Positions 41,002-50,669 are shown, counted from the first letter of the stretch. The stretch is DNA of 64,000 bases from an uncultured Eubacteriales bacterium (GCA_900545515.1 UQZA01000007.1:1-64000), one strand, 5' to 3'. Made by a program: numbers and translations. The notes: generated by a model from the letters alone, not told the origin.

Positions 41002-42129
41002 ATGACTCCCCTGCATCTCATGACCATCGTCGGAACCCGGCCGGAAATCATTCGGCTCTCTGCCGTCATCCGGTGCTGCGACCGGTATTTCCGGCAAACC
41101 CTGGTGCACACCGGGCAGAACTGGGATTATACACTCCACGGGATCTTCTTTCAGGACCTGGGCCTGCGGCCACCGGACCGGCAGCTCCATGTGGCCGGCT
41201 CCCACCTGGGGCAGACCCTGGGGAACGTCCTCTCCCAGTCCTACCAGCTTCTTCAGGAGCTCCGGCCAGACGCGGTCCTGCTTCTGGGAGACACCAACTC
41301 CTGCCTCTCAGCCATCTCTGCCAAGCGGCTGCAAATTCCCATCTTTCACATGGAGGCCGGAAACCGCTGCTTTGACAGCCGGGTGCCGGAGGAAATCAAC
41401 CGCCGGATCGTAGACGTCACCGCCGACTATCACCTGTGTTACACCGAGCATGCCCGCCGGAATCTCCTGGCCATGGGTCTACCGCCGGACCGGATTTTTG
41501 TAACCGGCTCCCCCATGCCGGAGGTCCTGTCGGCGCATCTGGGGCAAATCCAGGCCAGTCCGGTGCTGGAACGCCTGGGTTTGGAGCCCCAAGGGTACTT
41601 TCTCCTCTCAGCCCACCGGGAGGAAAATATTGACACGGAGGAGGCGTTCCTCTCCCTGCTGGGCGCCGTCAATTGCCTGGCAGAGCAATACGGCAAGCCT
41701 GTCCTGTACGCCTGTCATCCCAGGGCCAAGAAGCGGCTGGAGCTCCATCCCGGGATCCTCCACCCCCTGGTCCGGGTCCACCCGCCTCTGGGCTTTCACG
41801 ATTACAACCGGCTGCAGCTGGACGCCCTCTGCGTTCTCTCCGACAGCGGTACCCTGCCGGAGGAGAGCAGCTTCTTCCGCACCCACGGCCTTCCCTTCCC
41901 CGCCGTCAGCCTCCGCCCCGTCACCGAGCGGCCCGAAGCTTTGGAGCGCGGTGCCTTCCTCCTGTCCGGTGTCCGGAAAGAGCAGGTGCTCCCTGCCGTG
42001 GAGGCGGCCATTTCCATGGCCGCACAAAAAGACCTGGGCGCCCCGGTGCCGGACTATCCGGATGAGAAGGTCTCCGGCAAAGTGGCCGCCATTTTGCAAA
42101 GCTATGCCACCCAGGACATTCGGAAATGA
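41002..42129 (+). CDS. fnlC: UDP-N-acetyl-L-talosamine 2-epimerase (FnlC/CapG type)
   Basis: A 375-residue member of the UDP-GlcNAc 2-epimerase family. GTRPEIIRLSAVI, LLGDTNSCLSA, HMEAGNRCFD and VPEEINRR mark the fold and active site. HMEAGNRCFD with the preceding two genes points to the CapG/FnlC branch that makes UDP-L-FucNAc, rather than MnaA. It begins 3 nt after fnlB, with CAGGAGGTG over the junction. Confidence 0.9.
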   Translation: MTPLHLMTIVGTRPEIIRLSAVIRCCDRYFRQTLVHTGQNWDYTLHGIFFQDLGLRPPDRQLHVAGSHLGQTLGNVLSQSYQLLQELRPDAVLLLGDTNSCLSAISAKRLQIPIFHMEAGNRCFDSRVPEEINRRIVDVTADYHLCYTEHARRNLLAMGLPPDRIFVTGSPMPEVLSAHLGQIQASPVLERLGLEPQGYFLLSAHREENIDTEEAFLSLLGAVNCLAEQYGKPVLYACHPRAKKRLELHPGILHPLVRVHPPLGFHDYNRLQLDALCVLSDSGTLPEESSFFRTHGLPFPAVSLRPVTERPEALERGAFLLSGVRKEQVLPAVEAAISMAAQKDLGAPVPDYPDEKVSGKVAAILQSYATQDIRK

Positions 42130-42139
42130 GGTGTGACCC

Positions 42140-42937
42140 ATGGACTCCCCACCCATCAGCGTCGTAATCCCTGCCTTTAACGCCGGGGCTTTCCTCCCCG
42201 CCGCCGTGCAATCCGTACTGAACCAGAGCTATGGAAGCTTTGAGCTTCTCATCATAGACGACGCCTCCAGCGACGTCACACCCCGGATTGCCCAGGCCTT
42301 TGCAGCTCGGGACGCCCGGGTGCACTACTACCGCAACCCCGCCAACCTGGGAGTGGCCCGCTCCCGAAACCGGGGCGTTGCCCTGGCCCAACACAGCTGG
42401 ATCGCCTTTTTGGACAGCGACGACCGGTGGCGGCAGGACAAGCTGGCGCGGCAGGTCGCATACTTGCAGATCCACCCTGTGGACCTGGTCTATACCGGCT
42501 ACGACTTCATGGACACCGCAGGGCGCAAAATTCGCTCCTGCTTTCATGTCCCGGAATCCATTGCCTACCCGCAGCTACTCCGTCAAAACCTCATCTCCTG
42601 CTCCGGAATCCTGGTGAGAAAGCGGTGGTGCCAGCAGTTTCCCATGAATCCGTCGGTTTTTCACGAGGATTTTCTGGACTGGCTCTCCATGCTCCGCCAA
42701 GGTGCGGCGGCTGGGGGCATTGACCTGCCCCTGCATACCGTCCGCATTGGGCGGCTCCGGTCCAAGTCCGGCAACAAGTTGCGTTCTGCGGCAGCCAATG
42801 TGCAAACCTATCGGTTTTTGGGTCTCTCTTCGGCCCAAACAGCGTTTTACATGCTCTGTTATCTCCGCCGCAGCCTGGTCAAATACGGGAAAATCTGCCT
42901 GGCCCCCCGGCAAAGCGAAGGAGGGCCTGCCCTGTGA
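42140..42937 (+). CDS. GT2-family glycosyltransferase
   Basis: A 265-residue GT-A glycosyltransferase, cytoplasmic and probably membrane-associated. It opens with ISVVIPAFNAGAFLPAAVQS, has the nucleotide-sugar motif LLIIDDASSDVT and the DxD region FLDSDDRWRQDK. It presumably adds one sugar to the repeat unit; donor and linkage unknown. Starts 10 nt after fnlC. Its stop overlaps the next GTG start. Confidence 0.88.
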   Translation: MDSPPISVVIPAFNAGAFLPAAVQSVLNQSYGSFELLIIDDASSDVTPRIAQAFAARDARVHYYRNPANLGVARSRNRGVALAQHSWIAFLDSDDRWRQDKLARQVAYLQIHPVDLVYTGYDFMDTAGRKIRSCFHVPESIAYPQLLRQNLISCSGILVRKRWCQQFPMNPSVFHEDFLDWLSMLRQGAAAGGIDLPLHTVRIGRLRSKSGNKLRSAAANVQTYRFLGLSSAQTAFYMLCYLRRSLVKYGKICLAPRQSEGGPAL

Positions 42938-44217
42938 ACCAGCCCCGCGTCTTGGTGATCAGTCACAATGTTTTTTCCACCGGCAACAACATGGGCCGCT
43001 CTCTGGCAGGGCTCTTCTCCGGCTGGGACCCGGACCGCCTGAGTCAGCTCTATTTCTGCCCCGAGGAGCCACAGCTTTCCCTGTGCCGCCGCTATTTCCG
43101 CGTCACAGACGTAGACGTCCTCCGGGCCTTTTGGACCCGGCGCCGGCCTGGGAGCCCCCTAGAGTCCGGCGGGGATGCCGGTCCTGCCCCCGCCTCCCTG
43201 CGCCCTCTGTACCGGCTGGGGCACACCTGCCGGAGCCCGGTTCCCGGCCTGCTCCGGGACGCTCTGTGGGCCCTGTCCCCCTGGTTTTCCCCTGCCCTCT
43301 CCCGGTGGGTGGAGGAAGCCCGGCCTGAGGTCATTTTCTTTGCCCCGGGAAGGTCCGTTTTTTCCCACCGGATTGCCTTCCGTCTGGCCCGGCAGTACCG
43401 CTTGCCGGTGGTAGCCATCTGCTACGACGGCGTCTACACCAGGCCCAAGGGCTCCCCTTTGGAGCTCCTGTACCATCGCCTGCGCATGCAATGGGCCCGC
43501 CGCCTTTTGGCCGGCAGTCCCTGCCTGTTTACCACCTGCCGGGCCATGTCGGAGTCCTACGCGCCCCGCTTTTCCATTCCCTGTCTGGAGCTCTATACCC
43601 CTTACGGACCTCCGCCCCCTGCTGCAGGCAGGCCAAACGCCATTCGGTACTTCGGCAACCTGGGCCTGGGGCGCTGGCGGCAGCTGGCGGCCATAGGCCG
43701 GGCTCTGCGCGCCCTGGCCCTGCCGGGCCTTCCCGCAGAGATTGAAATTTACTCCCGGGAGGACTGCCGCCGCCTTCTGCCACATCTGACAGCGGAAAAC
43801 GGTCTCCGCTTCTGCGGCGCCATCCCGGGCACCCAGGTCGCAGAGCAGATTGCTGAGAGCTTTCTCCTCATCCATGCCGAGTCCTTTGCTCCAGACGATC
43901 TCCGGCAGGTTTCCCTCTCCATCTCCACCAAGCTGGCGGACTACCTGGCCTACGCCCCCTCCATTCTGGCCTATGGGCCGGAAGGCGCTGCCTCCATTTG
44001 CTACCTCCGGGAGCAGAAGGCCGCTTTTGTGATCACCTCAGAGGCCAGCCTGGCCCAGGGGCTCCTGAAGGCCCTGACTCAGGAGTCTCTCCGGGCCGAA
44101 TACCGGGCCAACGCCCGGCGTCTGGCAGCCCAGAACCATGACCCAAACCAGATCCACAGGCTGCTCCACACCGTTCTGGCGGAAGCCGCATGGGGTAACA
44201 GGAGGGACCGGCCATGA
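42934..44217 (+). CDS. Glycosyltransferase, GT-B fold
   Basis: A 427-residue protein opening with PRVLVISHNVFSTGNNMGRS, the glycine-rich entry of a GT4-like GT-B transferase. The C-terminal nucleotide-binding half contains RYFGNLGLGRWRQL, FCGAIPGTQVAEQI and ISTKLADYLAYAPSILAYGP, which parallels the GT4 'E-x7-E' region without a perfect match. The start is GTG 42934 (GTGA overlap), with GAAGGAGGG upstream. Sugar unknown. Confidence 0.75.
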   Translation: MNQPRVLVISHNVFSTGNNMGRSLAGLFSGWDPDRLSQLYFCPEEPQLSLCRRYFRVTDVDVLRAFWTRRRPGSPLESGGDAGPAPASLRPLYRLGHTCRSPVPGLLRDALWALSPWFSPALSRWVEEARPEVIFFAPGRSVFSHRIAFRLARQYRLPVVAICYDGVYTRPKGSPLELLYHRLRMQWARRLLAGSPCLFTTCRAMSESYAPRFSIPCLELYTPYGPPPPAAGRPNAIRYFGNLGLGRWRQLAAIGRALRALALPGLPAEIEIYSREDCRRLLPHLTAENGLRFCGAIPGTQVAEQIAESFLLIHAESFAPDDLRQVSLSISTKLADYLAYAPSILAYGPEGAASICYLREQKAAFVITSEASLAQGLLKALTQESLRAEYRANARRLAAQNHDPNQIHRLLHTVLAEAAWGNRRDRP

Positions 44218-45002
44218 ACGCCTTGCAAAAACGGGAGCTGGAGCTGTTTCAGGCCTTTTTGCAGGTCTGCCGCCAGCTGAAGCTCCCCTATTTTCTGGTG
44301 TGTGGCAGCGCTCTGGGGGCCGTCAAATATCAGGGGTTCATTCCCTGGGACGACGATATGGACATCGCCATGCTACGGCCCGATTACGAAGTATTTCTGG
44401 CGCAGGCTCCAGCCCTCCTCCCCGGGCACATTTTTCTTCAAAATTATAAAACCGACCCGGCCTTTCCCGCCATCTACAGCAAGCTCCGCCTCTCCGGCAC
44501 CCTCTTCCTGGAAGCGTCTGCCCGGGACCTTCCCATTCACCAGGGGATTTTCATCGACCTCTTCCCCCTGGACGGCTACCCGGCGGAGCCGGCCCGGCAG
44601 CGGCGTCTGGAGCGGCAGAAGCGCCGCTACCGCCGCCTTCTGGCCTCCGCCTTCTCCGGGACCGGGTCTCTTTCCCGGCCCTTGCTCCGCCTCCTGGGCT
44701 GTCACCGGCGAACGGCGGTCATTGCCGCCGCCTATGAGCGAATGATCGCCCAATACCCTGTCGCCGGCAGCGCCCTTCTGGCTAACCACGGCAATTGGCA
44801 GGGAAAGCTGGATTATGCCCCCAGTGAGGAATTCGGAGCCGGCGCTCCCGCCCGGTTCCAGGGGCTGGAGGTGCGAATTCCCACGGGATACGACAGCTAT
44901 CTCCGGCGCAAATACGGAGATTACCGGCGCGACCCGCCCCCGGAAGCCAGGCAGGGCCACCGCTGCCTGGCCCTGGACACCGGCTTGGAGGAAATGCCAT
45001 GA
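44214..45002 (+). CDS. LicD-family phosphotransferase
   Basis: A 262-residue LicD-type nucleotidyl/phosphotransferase. The motif GSALGAVKYQGFIPWDDDMD holds the conserved acidic metal site, followed by FIDLFPLDGYP. Family members attach phosphocholine or another phospho-substituent from a CDP donor to surface glycans. No choline genes are nearby, so the substituent is open. ATGA overlap at the start. Confidence 0.87.
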   Translation: MNALQKRELELFQAFLQVCRQLKLPYFLVCGSALGAVKYQGFIPWDDDMDIAMLRPDYEVFLAQAPALLPGHIFLQNYKTDPAFPAIYSKLRLSGTLFLEASARDLPIHQGIFIDLFPLDGYPAEPARQRRLERQKRRYRRLLASAFSGTGSLSRPLLRLLGCHRRTAVIAAAYERMIAQYPVAGSALLANHGNWQGKLDYAPSEEFGAGAPARFQGLEVRIPTGYDSYLRRKYGDYRRDPPPEARQGHRCLALDTGLEEMP

Positions 45003-46204
45003 ACATTTTGCAGATCAACTGCGTCTACGGCGTGGGAAGCACCGGCAACATCACCCGGGACCTGCATCAGGCCCTTTTGGCCAGAGGGCACCGCTCCGCC
45101 GTGCTTTACGGCCGGGGGCCTCTGAGCGCAGATCCCCATGTGGCCCGGATTTGCCCCAGCTGGTACGGCCGGGCCCAGGGGCTTACAGCCCGGGTTGCGG
45201 GGCTGCCCTATGGCCGCTGCATCCGGTCCACCCGGCATCTTCTGGATCGGATTCACCGGATCGGGCCGGATGTGGTGCATCTGCAATGCCTCAACGGGCA
45301 CTTCTGCAATCTGTACCTCCTGTTGGAGGACCTGAAACAAAGTGGAATTCCCACCGTCCTCACCCTCCATGCGGAATTTCCCTACACCGGAGGCTGCAGC
45401 CACGCAGGCCCCTGCAGCGGCTGGAAGGAGCACTGCGGCGTCTGCGTCCGGACCACTCCCGAGACTACCTGCCTTCTGGGAAACCGGACAGCGGCCGGCT
45501 GGCGGCGTCTCCGGGGGATTTACGAAGGGTGGAACCGGTTGACTGTGGTGGGCTGCTCCCGCTGGATTGCCCGGCGCGCCGCAGCCTCCTCCGCCCTGTC
45601 CGGAATCCCCGTCACCGTCATTGCCAACGGCATCGACACCACCGTCTTTCGCCCCCGGCGGCAGGAGGCGGCCGATCTGCACCGGGCGCTGTCCATTCCC
45701 CCGGAAGAAAGAGTCGTCCTCTTTGCCGCTCCCGCCTTTTCCCGGGAAAAGGGGTTTGATCTCTTCCTGGAGCTGGCCCGGTCCTGCCGGGGCCTTCCCC
45801 TCCGGTTTCTCGCCGCCGGTGGTCGCTGCACCGGCGGGCCCGACAATCTCACCGTGCTGGGCCATGTCTCCGGGCGGGAGTACATGGCGGTCCTCTATAC
45901 CGCCGCCGACGCCCTGGTCCTGTGCAGCCGCCAGGACAACTTCCCCACGGTCTGCCTGGAGGCCGCCGCCTGCGGCACTCCTGTGGTGGGCTTCTCCGTA
46001 GGCGGCGTGGCGGAAACCATTCTCCCGGGGCTGGGAACGGCGGTTCCTCCGGGGGACATTCCCTCTATGCAGCGTGCACTGCTGGAGCTGCCGTCTCCCC
46101 TTCCAGCAGCCGTAGAACGGGCGCGGGTCCTGTGGGACTGCCAAAGAATGGCAGAAGACTATCTGGCGCTTTACAGAGCCATCACCCGTCAGGAGGTCTT
46201 ATGA
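44999..46204 (+). CDS. GT4-family glycosyltransferase
   Basis: A 401-residue GT-B enzyme. Opening: ILQINCVYGVGSTGNITRDL. The middle has CSHAGPCSGWKEHCG, a cysteine-rich loop seen in WcaC-like transferases. The C-terminal GT4 domain shows LFAAPAFSREKGFD, DNFPTVCLEAAACGTPVVGF and VGGVAETI. Retaining transferase with unknown sugar. ATGA overlap with licD. Confidence 0.9.
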   Translation: MNILQINCVYGVGSTGNITRDLHQALLARGHRSAVLYGRGPLSADPHVARICPSWYGRAQGLTARVAGLPYGRCIRSTRHLLDRIHRIGPDVVHLQCLNGHFCNLYLLLEDLKQSGIPTVLTLHAEFPYTGGCSHAGPCSGWKEHCGVCVRTTPETTCLLGNRTAAGWRRLRGIYEGWNRLTVVGCSRWIARRAAASSALSGIPVTVIANGIDTTVFRPRRQEAADLHRALSIPPEERVVLFAAPAFSREKGFDLFLELARSCRGLPLRFLAAGGRCTGGPDNLTVLGHVSGREYMAVLYTAADALVLCSRQDNFPTVCLEAAACGTPVVGFSVGGVAETILPGLGTAVPPGDIPSMQRALLELPSPLPAAVERARVLWDCQRMAEDYLALYRAITRQEVL

Positions 46205-47448
46205 AACACCATCCCAGAATTTGGGAGCGCCCGATGCTGCTGCTCCTGTTTCTCTTCGGCCTGGGAGCCTGGAACCGGGCCTGGGTCTTTTTCCTCCTGC
46301 TCGCGGCCCTCTCCCTGGCGCTGTGGGGGCTGAGGACGGACTTTTCCCGGTCTGAGGTCCTGCTTCTGTTTTTCTCCCTCTTCTATGCTCTGGCCGACAC
46401 TTACCATGGCGGCCTCTCCCTGCGGGGCTGCGCCCTGTACCTTCTGGGGCCCTGGGTCTTTTACCGGCTGGGGAAAGCCTATGCTTTGCACACCGGCAGC
46501 TGCAGTGGCTTTTGCCAGCTACTGGCCGCTCCGTCTCTGGGAATGTGGCTCCACGGCCTTCTAAACTGGCTTGCCCGCCTCCGCTGGCAGGGAGAGGCGC
46601 TCCCGGCGCGAACCGCTGTGGACTTCTGGCGGGGGGAGCCGGTCTCCGTCACCTGCACCGGCATGCTCCTCACCGCTGCCGCCGCCCTGGCCCTGGGCAG
46701 GCTGTGTTCTCCGGGAAAGGCCGCCGGCAAATGGGCCGCCTTCCTCTGTCTGGGGAGCTGCCTGGCAGAAAGCGCGTATTTTGCCAACCGTACCCTGCCC
46801 CTTCTGTGCGCCCTGCTCCTGGCCGCACAGGCCTGGAAATGGCTTCTGCGCCCCACCGGAGAACCCAAGCTCCGCCGGTGTGCCGGAATCCTCTTTGCCC
46901 TCCTCTTCCTGGCCCTGGCCCTCCGGGGGAACCTTTGGGGCCTGCGCAGCTGGCTTCTCTCCCTACCCCTGACCCGGCGGCTCCTGAACCCGGGGGAGGG
47001 GCTGTCCCGGCTGGAAATCTGGAGCGCCTTCTTCCGGGGCGGCCGGTGGCTCCGCTTTCCCCTGGGTGGGAACCGGCTCACCCAGGGGTTGCCCTTCACC
47101 TGGTTCCACAACCTGTGGCTGGACCTCTACTGCCACGGGGGAGCCCTTCCTTTCCTGCTGTTTTCCGCCTTTACCCTGCTGGAGCTTCGGCACAGCCTTG
47201 CCTTTTTCCGCACCATGAAGGCAGTCCGGTGGGAGCGGTCCCGAAATGCAGCGGCAAATCTCCTTCCAGCTCTTCTGCTAAACGCCATGGTGGAGCCTGT
47301 GATGGAGGCCAATGTTTACGTCTTTCTCACGGCCCTCCTCTTCCTGGGGGCCGTCCGGGGCCAACGTCTCCGTGCCCTGAAGGAGGCGGAAGCATTCCAA
47401 CCAAGTACCCCGGCCACACCGTCCAGAGAGGAGGTCCTCCGGCTGTGA
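46201..47448 (+). CDS. O-antigen/capsule polymerase-like membrane protein (Wzy-like)
   Basis: A 415-residue integral membrane protein with roughly ten hydrophobic segments. The late motif FHNLWLDLYCHGG resembles the conserved HNxxLD segment of Wzy/WaaL proteins, preceded by a long loop. It would polymerise lipid-linked repeat units outside the membrane. ATGA overlap with the previous gene. Sequence conservation in Wzy is low, so the call rests on topology, that motif and operon position between glycosyltransferases and a flippase. Confidence 0.75.
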   Translation: MKHHPRIWERPMLLLLFLFGLGAWNRAWVFFLLLAALSLALWGLRTDFSRSEVLLLFFSLFYALADTYHGGLSLRGCALYLLGPWVFYRLGKAYALHTGSCSGFCQLLAAPSLGMWLHGLLNWLARLRWQGEALPARTAVDFWRGEPVSVTCTGMLLTAAAALALGRLCSPGKAAGKWAAFLCLGSCLAESAYFANRTLPLLCALLLAAQAWKWLLRPTGEPKLRRCAGILFALLFLALALRGNLWGLRSWLLSLPLTRRLLNPGEGLSRLEIWSAFFRGGRWLRFPLGGNRLTQGLPFTWFHNLWLDLYCHGGALPFLLFSAFTLLELRHSLAFFRTMKAVRWERSRNAAANLLPALLLNAMVEPVMEANVYVFLTALLFLGAVRGQRLRALKEAEAFQPSTPATPSREEVLRL

Positions 47449-48599
47449 CTCTGACCTTCATTACCAACTACCTCACCCACCATACCAGTCCCTTATCAGA
47501 AGCCCTCTATGGCTGGCTGGGGGCAGGCTTCCGCTTTGTGGAAACCCGGCCCCTGCGAGCCGGGCGGGTGGAGCTGGGGTGGCAGCCGGAGCAGGACCGG
47601 CCCTATCTGCTGCGGGCCTACCAGGGCCCGGAAGTTGCTGCCCGGTGCCGCCACCTGGCCCTGGGTAGCGATGTGGTGCTCCTGGGCAGCGCCCCGGACA
47701 GCTGGATTCTGCCCCGGCTGCGTCAAAACCGGCTGACCTTCCGGTACGGGGAGCGGTGGTATAAAACAGGCCCCCCACCCGGGGCCCGGGCTCGGGCCTG
47801 GCTGCACCACGGCCGCTTCCGGCGGGCTCCCCTGTACCTCCTCTGCGCCAGCGCCTATGGGGCATCAGACGCCGCCCGGGCCGGGTGCTACCCAGGCAGG
47901 GCCTACCGCTTCGGCTATTTTCCCCAGGTCCACTTTCACTGCAAAGGAGCCCTCCTGTCGCAGAAGGACCCAACGGGAAGCACGCTCTTGTGGGCAGGCC
48001 GCTTCCTTTCCTGGAAGCATCCTCTCACTGCCATCGCTCTGGCCAGGCGGCTCCAGGAGGCAGCTCTTCCCTTCCGCCTGACCCTTTTGGGCACCGGACC
48101 GGAGCGGCAGGCCATGGAGCGGGAAATCCACCGGCAGCACCTGGAGGACCAGGTTCAAATCCTGGGCCCGCAGCCGCCGGCGGCGGTACGGAAGGAGATG
48201 GAGCAGGCCAATCTCTTCCTCCTCACCTCAGACTTTCAGGAGGGCTGGGGAGCCGTACTGAATGAGGCCATGAGCAGCGCCTGTGCCGTAATTTCCAGCC
48301 ATGCCGCCGGCGCCGCCCCATATCTCCTGCGCCACAGAGCAAACGGCTGCCTGTACCAAAGCGGAAACCTGGACGATCTCACCCGGCAGACGCTCTTCCT
48401 TCTGACCCACCCGGAAGAGCAGCGCCGAATGGGCGCCGCCGCCTACGACACCATGACTCAGCTGTGGAACCCGGAGGCGGCTGCGGAGCGGCTCCTGACC
48501 CTATGCCGGTGCATATTGGCGGGAAACCCTCACCCCAAGCTCTATTCCGACGGTCCCTGCAGCCCGGCTCCCATTCTGCCGGACCGGTGGTTCCCATGA
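47445..48599 (+). CDS. GT4-family glycosyltransferase
   Basis: A 384-residue GT-B transferase. N-terminal ITNYLTHHTSPLSEALY; the C-terminal donor domain has LLWAGRFLSWKHPLTAI, LTLLGTGPERQAME and DFQEGWGAVLNEAMSSACAV with the E-x7-E pair. GTG 47445 overlaps the preceding stop; AGGAGGT lies upstream. Sugar unknown. Confidence 0.88.
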   Translation: MTLTFITNYLTHHTSPLSEALYGWLGAGFRFVETRPLRAGRVELGWQPEQDRPYLLRAYQGPEVAARCRHLALGSDVVLLGSAPDSWILPRLRQNRLTFRYGERWYKTGPPPGARARAWLHHGRFRRAPLYLLCASAYGASDAARAGCYPGRAYRFGYFPQVHFHCKGALLSQKDPTGSTLLWAGRFLSWKHPLTAIALARRLQEAALPFRLTLLGTGPERQAMEREIHRQHLEDQVQILGPQPPAAVRKEMEQANLFLLTSDFQEGWGAVLNEAMSSACAVISSHAAGAAPYLLRHRANGCLYQSGNLDDLTRQTLFLLTHPEEQRRMGAAAYDTMTQLWNPEAAAERLLTLCRCILAGNPHPKLYSDGPCSPAPILPDRWFP

Positions 48600-49921
48600 G
48601 CGCCGGGAAGCCTGCGGCCAACGCCGTCTGGATCATCGGAGGAAAAATTCTCCTGGCTCTTTTGCACTTGGGGGTAAGCATGACCGCCGCCAGGCGCCTG
48701 GGGCCCGGCGGCTTTGGAGAAATCCAATACGCCGCCGCCGTGACAGGGCTTCTCCTGCCCCTGTGCACCCTGGGGCTGCACGATGTGCTGATTCCCGAGC
48801 TGGTGTTGCACCCTCAGAACAGCGGCGTAGCCCTGGGCTCCGCTCTGGGGATGCGGCTGGCCGCCTCCCTGGGAGTTCTGGTCCTGTGGGGGTTCCTTTT
48901 GCAGTGGACGGGACAAGGAGAAGGCGGTTCCGTTGCCTTTCTCTACGGCGTAAGCCTGGTATTTCAGGCAGCGGAGCCTCTGGGAGACTGGTTCCGCTCC
49001 AGGCTCCAGTCCCGCTGGCCGGCTCTCATCTCCTGCGCTGCCGCTGTCGCCGCCGGGCTGTGCCAGCTCGGCCTGCTTCTGGGAGGGGCAGGAATCCGGT
49101 GGTTCGCCCTGGCCCACGGCCTGGAGGCCGCCGTGGCAGTGCCTCTCCTGATTTTGGCCTACTCCCGCAGCTCCGGCAAGCAGCCCCTGCGATGGGATTC
49201 CGCCACAGCCCGGACGCTTTGGAACCAGGGGCGGCACTTTCTCCTGTCCGGCCTGCTGGTGGCCCTGTACGGTCAAACGGACCGGCTGATGCTCCGGTCC
49301 ATGGCCGGGGAGGCCGCTGTGGGCTTGTACGGAGCCGCCGGGTCCATCAGCGCCCTGTGGATCTTTGTGCCCGCCGCTCTGGTGGAAACGGCCCGGCCCC
49401 TGCTCCTGGCCCGGTTCCGGCAGGACCCTGCCGGTTTTCGTCAGGGGCTGGCCGCTCTGTATGGCCTACTCTGGTATGGCTCCTGCCTGGCCGCCCTGGT
49501 GATCTGCCTGCTGTCCCGCCCGCTTTTGCTTCTTCTCTACGGCCAGGCGTACTGTCCGGCCTGGGGAATTCTATGTGTTGCGGCCTGGCGGCCTGCCTTC
49601 TCCTGCCTGGGCATCGCGCGAAGTATTTTTTTGGCAGCGCATCGCCAGTTCCGGTATGAGAAGTACCTGGCTGCCGCTGGAGCGGCAGTCAATCTGGTTT
49701 TGAATCTGCTGTTGATTCCCCTCTGGGGGCCTCTGGGTGCCGCCCTGGCCACGCTGCTGGCCCAAGCGGTGGCCAATGTGGGCATGAACTTTCTCATCCC
49801 ACCCCTCCGGGAAAACAGCCGCCTCCTTCTGCAGGGGATGCGGCCCCATATTCTGCGCTTCCTTCTGGCGGCGCGTAAAAGGAGGCAAATCCATGGAAGA
49901 CGTCCACCTCACACCCCGTGA
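48596..49921 (+). CDS. Polysaccharide flippase (Wzx/MATE-like)
   Basis: A 441-residue multispanning protein with about 12 helices. The beginning NAVWIIGGKILLALLHLGVS and ARRLGPGGFGEIQYA are characteristic of Wzx-type flippases; YGQTDRLMLRSM lies mid-protein. It would move the lipid-linked repeat unit across the membrane. ATGA overlap at the start; its 3' end overlaps the next gene by 29 nt. Confidence 0.88.
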   Translation: MSAGKPAANAVWIIGGKILLALLHLGVSMTAARRLGPGGFGEIQYAAAVTGLLLPLCTLGLHDVLIPELVLHPQNSGVALGSALGMRLAASLGVLVLWGFLLQWTGQGEGGSVAFLYGVSLVFQAAEPLGDWFRSRLQSRWPALISCAAAVAAGLCQLGLLLGGAGIRWFALAHGLEAAVAVPLLILAYSRSSGKQPLRWDSATARTLWNQGRHFLLSGLLVALYGQTDRLMLRSMAGEAAVGLYGAAGSISALWIFVPAALVETARPLLLARFRQDPAGFRQGLAALYGLLWYGSCLAALVICLLSRPLLLLLYGQAYCPAWGILCVAAWRPAFSCLGIARSIFLAAHRQFRYEKYLAAAGAAVNLVLNLLLIPLWGPLGAALATLLAQAVANVGMNFLIPPLRENSRLLLQGMRPHILRFLLAARKRRQIHGRRPPHTP

Positions 49922-50567
49922 ACTGCTACGGGCCATCATCCGGCGGCTCCACTGGGTCCTTCTGGCCGCAATTTTAGGCGGCATGTTCGGTTTTTGTCTG
50001 TGCCGGTTCTGGTTGCCGCCTCAATACACCGCCACAGGCTCCCTCTATGTCTCCATCCCCGGCAGCGAGTCTGCCGATCCCGGGACCGCCTCCGCGGCCC
50101 TCACCGCCGCTCAAAAGCTGGCCAAGACCTGCTTGGTTCTCCTGGAGAGCGACCGGGTTCTGGATCTGGCGGCACAGCAGCTGGCTCCGGACTGCACCGC
50201 AGAGGACCTGCGGCCTATGGTCTCCGCATCCTGCCTGGGGGACACGGAAGCCCTCTCTATTTCTGTCTCCCACCGAGACCCTCAGACTGCCACGCTCCTT
50301 GCCAACGCCATCCTGGACACCGCCCCGGCTGAAATTCTCCGGATCGTCCACACCGGAAGGATCGAGGTAGTAGACCGGGCCGTTCTGCCGGTTCAACCGG
50401 ATGCCCCTACCCCCTGGCATGCCGCTGCCCTTGCAGCTTGCATCACCGGCTTTTCGGCAGGTCTGGCCGCCGCCCTTGCCGGATTCCGGGAGAAGCGCAA
50501 GCGCATAGCCCGGCTCCGGCGGCGGGTGTATGTAGATCACGGGGTGACGGAGGGGAGAGCAGATTGA
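49893..50567 (+). CDS. Chain-length determinant protein (Wzz/CapA-like)
   Basis: A 224-residue membrane protein with two transmembrane helices (~20-40 and ~175-195) flanking an extracytoplasmic domain (QYTATGSLYVSIPGS to IEVVDRAVLPVQPDAP). This is the YveK/CapA-type polysaccharide co-polymerase layout that regulates chain length. Its usual partner, a BY-type tyrosine kinase, is not in the window. AAAAGGAGG precedes ATG 49893. Last gene of the glycan operon. Confidence 0.85.
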   Translation: MEDVHLTPRELLRAIIRRLHWVLLAAILGGMFGFCLCRFWLPPQYTATGSLYVSIPGSESADPGTASAALTAAQKLAKTCLVLLESDRVLDLAAQQLAPDCTAEDLRPMVSASCLGDTEALSISVSHRDPQTATLLANAILDTAPAEILRIVHTGRIEVVDRAVLPVQPDAPTPWHAAALAACITGFSAGLAAALAGFREKRKRIARLRRRVYVDHGVTEGRAD

Positions 50568-50639
50568 GCGGTATGCAGAACTGGCAGCGAAGAAGGCAGT
50601 GGGGCAGCTCGTAAATAAGATTTGGCACTGCCTGTGGTG

Positions 50640-50668
50640 TTGACAGTGGAAAAGCAACATGCTATAAT
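50640..50668 (+). promoter_or_regulatory. Sigma-A promoter of the marR-ABC operon
   Basis: Perfect TTGACA (50640-50645), 17-nt spacer and perfect TATAAT (50663-50668). Confidence 0.93.
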
Positions 50669-50669
50669 T

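Noticed and set aside
50594..50633. Stem AGGCAGTG/CACTGCCT after the Wzz-like gene as a terminator
   Set aside because: The loop is 24 nt, and no T-tract follows; too weak to list as a terminator.
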